DNA of 64,000 bases, from the NCBI GenBank assembly GCA_020310875.1, contig CM035437.1, forward strand, positions 44,970,171-45,034,170, given 5' to 3'. The DNA comes from Ceratopteris richardii. Its lineage: Eukaryota; Streptophyta; Polypodiopsida; Polypodiales; Pteridaceae. Shown piece by piece: positions 57,992-64,000 of this stretch. Positions within the stretch are counted from its first letter, which is position 1; the number at the start of each line of letters is the position of its first letter. A program made the translations under genes and the position numbers. A model generated the notes under the pieces. That model was given only the letters and a program-made list of their open reading frames with translations. It made no database searches and was not told the origin of the DNA.

Positions 57992-58068
57992 CCTAAGGTA
58001 GGAGGATTTGAACCCACAACCTCTTACTTTCAAGGGAAGTACTTTGACCACTCCACCATCTCTTGGAG
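57992..58068 (-). ncRNA. tRNA-Ser-like sequence (pseudo-tRNA or SINE head) in Gypsy-5 leader
   Basis: Minus strand: ATGGTGGAGTGGTCAAAG resembles a tRNA-Ser D-arm/A box, CTTGAAA an anticodon loop (UGA), and GGTTCAAATCC (58004-58014) is a perfect RNA polymerase III B box and T-arm. The acceptor stem does not pair well and no CCA tail is present, so it is a degenerate tRNA or tRNA-derived repeat, not a working gene. Confidence 0.55.
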
Positions 58069-58382
58069 TTGTACTCAAGTTCTCTCTCTTACTTACTTGT
58101 GGAAGGCGCTCGCGACGATTTCAAGGATGGACCCAACAAAGAATCAAGTGTATCTCTCAATCCGTAGGTCGGATTGAGGCGTGTAATATACCGTTGGAAA
58201 GCTCTCGGAACGAACTTTCCAATGAGCTAGCTTGGAAGTGTGAATTCCTTCAAAATCCTTGGGTGGCACTTGATTGAGTATTCAAGATACCAAGCAAGGT
58301 TGAGAACACGGGATCGAGACACCAAGGTTGCAAACAAGAAGGTTCAATACACCAAGGTTGAGAGCAAGGGTCCAAGAGCACC

Positions 58383-59401
58383 ATGGAGGATTACAGTGAT
58401 TCACCTCTACCTGCGGCAACACTTGAACAACAACTAGAGCTCTTGCGGCATGAGCTTCAAGGAGCTCAGAACGAGATCCGACAACGTGATGAAATCCTCC
58501 AAAAGATGCAAGCTGAGGAAGACAACCTTACGAGAGTAGTAAAAGCTATTGTGTCTGCCCAATCTGATGTTACTCATTCAAAGATTGGTAATAGAAACTA
58601 CCAGTTTCTACGATTTGATGGCCGAAAGGATGGACCTTTAGTACTTTCTTGGTTGTCGCAGTTTGATGATTTTTATACCGATGAAATGTATGCTGAAAGT
58701 GAAAAAGTTAAATTTGCCACTAACTATTTAGTAGGTAAAGCACAACTCTGGTGGAATGTCCTGCGGCACAGTACGGAGCGTCCAACAACTTGGAAGGCTT
58801 TTCAAGAAAACGTGAAGGATTCATTTCTTCCTCCTCAATACCATTTGCATGTTCGACGAGCATGGACGACCCTTACATGGAAGGAGGGTGATATGGTTAC
58901 TACCTACACAGAGCGGTTCTGGCAAAATTTACTACTTGTACGAATGCTTGAAGATGTATCAGAGGATATCTTGCAGCAGAAATACGAAGATGGTTTGGAG
59001 GTCGGTATCCAAGCGAAGCTTCACACCTTACGACCTACAACCCTCAACGAGGCTATATCTTTTGCTTATGATGCAGAAAAAGAATTCCAGTCCATAACCA
59101 AGTCACTCCATCTACAACAACCACGTCCACGACCATTTCCTGTTAAACCTTCATTTTTCCTATGAAGCGTAATTTTAATGCCCCATCTTACCCTAGTTTT
59201 CCTCGTCCTCCACAATCCAATTACTCAACTCCACCCGTTGCTTCATCTCTCCAACCAACCAAACCACCTACCCTTCAAACTTCAGTAGTGAATGCCCAAC
59301 AGAAGCGACCACGAATCACTTGCTGGAATTGTGGTAAACCTGGACATACAAAAATAAGGTGCAGATTGCAACCTCTTCATATGAAACCGGCTACAGCTTG
59401 A
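58383..59401 (+). pseudogene. Gypsy-5 Gag
   Basis: ATG 58383. It begins with a coiled-coil (LEQQLELLRHELQGAQNEIR, residues 14-50), then the retrotransposon Gag domain: RFDGRKDGPLVLSWLSQFDD, AQLWWNVLRHSTERPTTWKA, YTERFWQNLLLVRMLEDVSE. A frame change at the T5 run near 59155 separates it from the proline-rich linker and knuckle CWNCGKPGHTKIRC (canonical C-X2-C-X4-H-X4-C, about 59320-59362). A TGA at 59399 follows. Confidence 0.9.
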
Positions 59402-60010
59402 TTGCATAACATGAAGGTCTATAATGAAGAAATTCCTCCTGTATGGACAGAGGAATCATTGGAGAAGGACTTAAGTACCTTGGGTAACGATATCTCTCTA
59501 CACTCTCTTCTTTGCATGCAGGGTACAATAAATAACAAACTAGTTAAAATTCTACATGACGATGGTAGTTCACATGACTTCATTTCACATTTATTGGTAC
59601 AAGAACTTAAATTACAAACATTTCCTTCTTTGTATAAAGTGAAAGCTGCATTTCAAGGTAGTCGTTATAATGTAACACGAGAAGTGCAAGATGTTACGAT
59701 TAGCATAGGCCCTTATGTTGATTCACGAACATTTTTAATTGCACCTTTGCAATCTTATGATGTTATACTAGGTATGCCTTTTCGTCACCATTATAACCCA
59801 CGTATTGACTACCATACTCATACCTTTAAGTTTGTTTTCAAAGGTCAAATCATTACTTTGTCTGCACGGCATGATTTCCAGCCATTTCCATTGATTAGTC
59901 ACACTCAAGTAAGCGTGCATTTAGGAAAGGATTCAACTCATGCATTGTTTTTGTCAATGTCATCAATGATTATACTCATACACTTCCAGATGCATATAAA
60001 CCTTTCATGA
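59402..60010 (+). pseudogene. Gypsy-5 protease region
   Basis: Same frame as the knuckle after one TGA. ISLHSLLCMQGTINNKLVKI, active site LHDDGSSHDFIS (DDGS rather than DSGA/DTGA, about 59560), VILGMPFRHHYNPRIDYHTH (the ILG.P.... end of retropepsins). The frame shifts at a T5 run near 59947: VNVINDYTHTLPDAYKPF continues in the next frame, so the ATG at 60007 is not the true start of RT. Confidence 0.85.
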
Positions 60011-62490
60011 GTACTTATAAGGATTGTTTTATGTCTGAATATCCCTCTGAACTACCACCATCTCGAGGATCCTTTGACCATAGCATAGACTTAGTTCCTG
60101 GTAGTTCTCCTCCTCATAAAGCACCTTATAGACATGGCCCACTACATCAAAAGGAAATAGAAAATCAAGTAAAAGACCTACTACAAAAATGACTTATAAG
60201 GCCTAGTTCTTCCCCATTTGGAGCACCAGTTCTCTTAGTAGAGAAGAAGAATAAAACTTATCGAATGTGCATTGATTATAGAGCCCTTAACAAGACAACG
60301 ATCAAGAATAGATACCCTATTCCTCGAATAGATGATCTCTTAGATAAGTTACGAGGAGCTCGTGTCTTTAGTAAAATTGATTTTAAATCGGGTTACCATC
60401 AGATTCGTATGACACAAAGTGATATTTTTAAGACTGCATTTAGAACTCAAAATGGCCATTATGAATTTATGGTAATGCCCTTTGGACTTACTAATGCCCC
60501 TGCTACATTTGCGCGAATGATGAACAATATTTTTCTTGATTACCAAGCTTTTGTTCTTGTATTCTTTGATGACATACTTGTTTACAGTAAGAATGATAGT
60601 GAACATGAAAAGCATCTTGAAACAGTTTTTCATTTGTTACGAGAGAACACACTTTATGCTAATCCTGAAAAGAGTTATTTCTTTCAACGTAAGCTAGAAT
60701 ATTTAGGACATATTATTTCAAGTGAAGGTGTGCATGTGGATCCGAAAAAGATTAGAGTTATCATAGAATGGCCTACACCACAATCAGTCAATGATGTTCG
60801 TTCTTTTCTTGGGTTGGCTAGTTTCTATAGGAAGTTTGTTCGAAATTTTTCTTATTTAGCATTACCTCTTACCTTGTTGTTGAAAAAGAAAATAAAATTT
60901 GCATGGGGACTTACCCAACAACAGTCCTTTGACAAACTTAAACATGCACTTTCACATGCACCTGTTTTACAATTACCTGATTTTTCACAACCCTTTCATG
61001 TTGTTACTGATGCTAGCGGTTCAGGAATAGGTGCTGTTTTAATGCAAAACGACCATCCCATTGCATTTGAGAGTAGAAAGCTTAAGCCCTCAGAACAGAA
61101 TTATAGTACGTATGATAAAGAACTGTTAGCAGTTGTGCATGCTTTGCGAATTTGGAAACACTATCTTATGGGCTCTGAAGTATTAATCAAAACCGATCAA
61201 CAGGCTATTAAGCATTTATTAAGTCAGCCCTTAATCTCTGATAGGCATCTTAAGTGGGCATCATTCATTCAAAATTTCCAACCCATGATACAATATCAGC
61301 CAGGTAAAGCTAATGTCGTAGCTGATGCTCTTAGCCGTTTTCCTTTGAATTCCGTTGTTTTGAATAATATTTCTGCCATCCAAATTCATTCTTTTCAAGA
61401 AATGGTTTCCACTTATGCATCTGATTTGTATTTTTCACGTGCATGGCATGACTTCAACAATGCTGCATCTTTATTTGATGAACATTATACATTTCATAAT
61501 GGTTTTCTCTATTTTCAACATAGATTGTGCATAACCCAAGATTTTAAAGATTTTGTCATTAAAGAAATGCATGAACCATCTTACATGGGTCATAGAGGCA
61601 TACAGAGCACTATTTCTGTTTGCAAAGATTTCTTCTTTTGGCCATACATGGAAAAAGACATTGCACATTATGTTTCTCAGTGCATTGTATGTCAGCGTGT
61701 CAAACGTCATCATGGTAAACCATTTGGATTATTAATGCCACTTCCTATTCCAAATGAACCATGGGAACAAATCTCTATGGATTTTATCACAGGTCTTCCT
61801 ATCACTTCATCACATAATGATATGATTTGGACAATAGTTGATAGGTTTAGTAAATATGCATATTTCATTCCATGTAGAAAAACTTTGACTGCACCTCAAG
61901 CTGCAAAATTATTCATTAAATGCATTTTTCCACATCATGGATTTCCTAAAGTAATGTTATCTGATCGTGATGTTAGGTTTTGTAATCATTTTTGGGTTGC
62001 CTTATTTCAACATTTTGGTTCTAAAATAGATTTTAGCTCTGCATTTCATCCTGAAAGTAATGGACAGAGTGAGGCTACAAATAGTACTATTCTTGATTTA
62101 TTGCGTTGTTATTCATTAGATAATCCTAATAACTGGGATGAAAAGTTGCCATTACTTCAATTTGCTTACAATAACACTTCACACACCACTACTCGTCGTG
62201 CACCTTTTGAAATAGTTTTTGGTAAAAAGCTTCCCACTCCCATGTCCCTCACCCAAACCGACATTCCAATGGCTGATTCTATTGCTCAAGATCACGTTTC
62301 TATACTTCATGATGTTCACGAGCACATTAGGAAAAGTCAAGAGCGATATACACGTACTATCAATACTAAACGATTAGCCAAAGAATTCAAGGAAAATGAT
62401 TTTGTATGGTTGCGTATCATCTCAAAAATATTTTGCAGCATCCTAAAATTAAACTTGCACCACGCTATTATGGACCGTTTCGCATTATAG
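60007..62490 (+). CDS. Gypsy-5 Pol: RT, RNase H and integrase
   Basis: A 61-codon frame, one TGA at 60190 (K*LIRPS, CGA to TGA likely), then 742 open codons. [57 protein letters not shown], and [10 protein letters not shown] (catalytic FDD, about 60560). RNase [39 protein letters not shown]. Integrase finger [14 protein letters not shown]...CIVCQRVK; core SMDFITGLP (Asp), [14 protein letters not shown] (Asp), [20 protein letters not shown] (Glu). All catalytic residues are present. A one-base loss near 62415 moves the GPY/F module into the next frame. Confidence 0.95.
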
Positions 62491-62825
62491 AAAAAATTAA
62501 TGATAATTCATTTCGATTAGATATTCCATCCCATTGGACCATTCATAATTCTTTTCATATTAGTTTACTTAAACCCTTTAAAGGAACTTTACCACTTGCT
62601 CCACTTCTTGATGACCCTCCTTTGATTGAAGAACAATCTTAAATCTTAGTTCCTGAGAAAATCATTGATCATGATGTCACTACTACACTCACAGGTACTC
62701 AATATCATCGCTATTTGGTTAAGTACAAAAATCACTCTATTGAATAATGTCAATGGATACATAAAACACAGTTAACACCTCATTATGACCATTTAATTTC
62801 TGCATATCATACACAAACACATTAA
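62406..62825 (+). pseudogene. Gypsy-5 integrase C-terminus and chromodomain
   Basis: [20 protein letters not shown] then [20 protein letters not shown] and HNSFHISLLKPF (GPY/F module). After a TAA at 62640: ILVPEKIIDHDV and YHRYLVKYKNHSIE, then *CQWIHKTQL. This matches a chromodomain (..I.DH......YLVKWK......TWE.), with Trp/Tyr aromatic positions partly kept. Ends near the TAA at 62823. Confidence 0.8.
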
Positions 62826-62984
62826 TGTACCAGCTCCATGAACATTTCCATGCATGTATTTTTACATGGCACATGCCTATTTTCTTTATTCAGTGATGAA
62901 ACATGTGACTGGCCATCCATGTTTATTATTTTATCACCTGAGGTCAGTTGCTTGTTCAACTGAGGGGCATGTTATACCTTATGG

Positions 62985-63150
62985 AATATGTTGAACAATG
63001 CATTGTTGGATTGAAATATGGAATAGCCAATGCATTGTTGGATTGAAATATGGAATAGCCAATGCATTGTTGGATTGTAACAGTAACATGAATATGTTAG
63101 CCAATGCATTGTTGGATTGTAACAGTAACATGGAATATGTTGAACAATGT
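62985..63150 (+). repeat. short tandem repeats near the Gypsy-5 3' end
   Basis: Five to six copies of a CAATGCATTGTTGGATTG unit separated by AAATATGGAATAGC or TAACAGTAACATG. CAATGCATTG is itself palindromic. Further single copies (AACAATGCATTG) occur near 63230. Confidence 0.9.
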
Positions 63151-63450
63151 ATTGTAATTGTTAGAGTGTTAAATTATTTTATCAACTGAGGTCAATTGCT
63201 TGTCAACTGAGAGCATGTTGTATATTATTGAACAATGCATTGTTAAAGTATTATATTATTAATGTATTAATATGTTTTTTTGATGTTTTTGATATAGCAG
63301 CTGAAGGTTCGTGAGGAGCGTGCAAGGCGTGAAAGGGTGAATATCAATAATCGGAATTATTATTATTTAGCTTGTAAATAAATCCGCGTAGAAGGTTCTA
63401 TTGTTAGAAAAGTAATGGTTAGAATAAGGGTCATTGAAGACCGCAGTTTC
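63151..63450 (+). other. Gypsy-5 3' untranslated part
   Basis: AT-rich and non-coding. No strong polypurine run directly precedes the 3' LTR (GAAGACCGCAGTTTC), so the plus-strand primer site is unclear. Confidence 0.5.
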
Positions 63451-63714
63451 TGTTATTGAAAGCAATGGCTTTCTGTAAAAGTTATCAAATTTTAGTTTCA
63501 CGCCTACTTTTCGAAGCCGCCCTCTTGTAACCACTCTTTTCGACGTAATCAAAATTCCTATAAATACATGCACTCTGTGGACTGTCGAAACAGAGTGCAT
63601 GGGGGGAGATTGCACCCAATCTTGCGTTCGGTCTCGTCTCTTGTTGCCTCTATTTTCTGTGTGTTTTGCTACGTTCGTAATCTCTGTATGCGCGTGAGCA
63701 AGATCCTGACAACA
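63451..63714 (+). repeat. Gypsy-5 3' LTR
   Basis: 264 bp, same ends as the 5' LTR, followed by GCTTC (63715-63719). Confidence 0.95.
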
Positions 63715-63719
63715 GCTTC

Positions 63720-64000
63720 AAGGCTCTTTCACCTATATGAGCTAAGCTTTTGTGCCAAATCTCCAATTCTAATAAGGTGTGAGTACCATAGTTGAAAAAT
63801 GCAATGTTCCTAGTGCCTTTGAGCTCAAATGGAAATAGTCTACATGATTTTTCTCCTCTTGCTATCCTCTTGAATCCATGATGTGGATCCTCCAAAAATG
63901 CTCCATTCTTTGTGAATGTGACCTGCAATCCTTACTCAAAAATCTAGCCAACACTTATGAGATTTTTGGTTATGGTTGGAACATACAATACTTTGATCAA
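63720..64000 (-). pseudogene. Copia-9 protease end and GAG-pre/integrase finger (runs off the edge)
   Basis: Minus strand: LIKVLYVPTITKNLISVG, then a TAG, GLQVTFTKNGAFLEDPHHGF and ELEIWHKSLAHIGERALKLL. The last is the GAG-pre/HHCC motif (LWH.RLGH), continued at 57193 by LGLPNIFKQ...CSACQ on the other side of Gypsy-5. The 5' part of Copia-9 (gag, LTR) is outside the window. Confidence 0.87.

Larger units (their letters stand above)
57194..63714 (+). mobile_element. Gypsy-5: nearly full-length chromovirus
   Basis: 6.52 kb Ty3/Gypsy element, LTRs of exactly 264 bp (57194-57457, 63451-63714) with 8-9 differences (about 97%), target duplication GCTTC on both sides (57189-57193, 63715-63719). PBS, gag with zinc knuckle, protease, RT, RNase H, integrase and a chromodomain-like C-terminus in the classical order. 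Four small defects separate it from an open gag-pol. Inserted in the Copia-9 integrase finger. Confidence 0.95.

Noticed and set aside
57992..58068. Functional tRNA-Ser gene
   Set aside because: Acceptor stem does not pair convincingly and the anticodon arm is poor; kept only as tRNA-like.
59162..60010. Two ATGA stop-start overlaps in Gypsy-5 as translational coupling
   Set aside because: Homology continues upstream of the second ATG in its own frame, and both frame changes sit at T5 runs, so the overlaps are coincidental.
62985..63150. CRISPR-like array of direct repeats
   Set aside because: Repeats are palindromic, with short and non-unique spacers, inside a plant retrotransposon.

Overview
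This is a plant nuclear window, probably from a large seed-free land-plant genome such as a fern. That placement is an inference from the plant GT64 gene, the chromovirus and Copia lineages, and the very high retrotransposon load. Apart from one plant glycosyltransferase gene, nearly everything recognisable is transposable-element sequence, mostly broken and nested. I see no CRISPR array, operon or bacterial signature.

Layout. 0.5-3.9 kb: remnants of Copia and Gypsy elements. 5.3-7.1 kb (-): decayed hAT transposase with BED finger and DUF659-like part. 7.25-8.83 kb (-): the host gene, four exons of a GT64 glycosyltransferase whose last exon is not found; the hAT remnant lies just beyond its last visible exon. 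9.47-9.72 kb: small hAT-type MITE with a perfect 8-bp target duplication. 10.2-16.65 kb (+): LINE fragment (endonuclease to reverse transcriptase) split by Copia-1. 16.8-17.9 kb: Copia-2 RT fragment. 17.93 and 33.24 kb: two long, facing, CACTA-like terminal arms with subterminal repeats and CA/TG microsatellites. Between them lie Copia-3 (-), nearly complete Copia-4 (+), an Argonaute MID-PIWI pseudogene (-) and Gypsy-3 (-), which shows a retropepsin-like domain downstream of an integrase-like C-terminus. 35.1-38.6 kb: Copia-5 and Gypsy-4 remnants (-). 38.6-53.5 kb: a three-deep nest, Copia-6 (-) split by Copia-7 (+), which is split by small non-autonomous Copia-8 (-). 53.6-64 kb: Copia-9 (-) split by Gypsy-5 (+), a nearly full-length chromovirus.

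Complete insertions were delimited by matching LTRs, primer-binding sites resembling the initiator-Met tRNA complement (TGGTATCAGAGC type) and target duplications: Copia-1 GGGAT, Copia-4 AGTGT, Copia-7 ATAAT, Copia-8 GCGAT, Gypsy-5 GCTTC. By eye, LTR identity is about 97% (Copia-8, Gypsy-5), 96% (Copia-4), 95% (Copia-7) and 90% (Copia-1). Copia-8 being younger than its host Copia-7 agrees with the nesting order.

No element has a fully open gag-pol. The most intact are Copia-4 (an 804-codon pol frame) and Gypsy-5 (a 742-codon RT-RNaseH-integrase frame). The most unusual items are the facing arms, the Argonaute pseudogene, the integrase-then-protease order in Gypsy-3, and Copia-8 with its Asp/His-rich protein.
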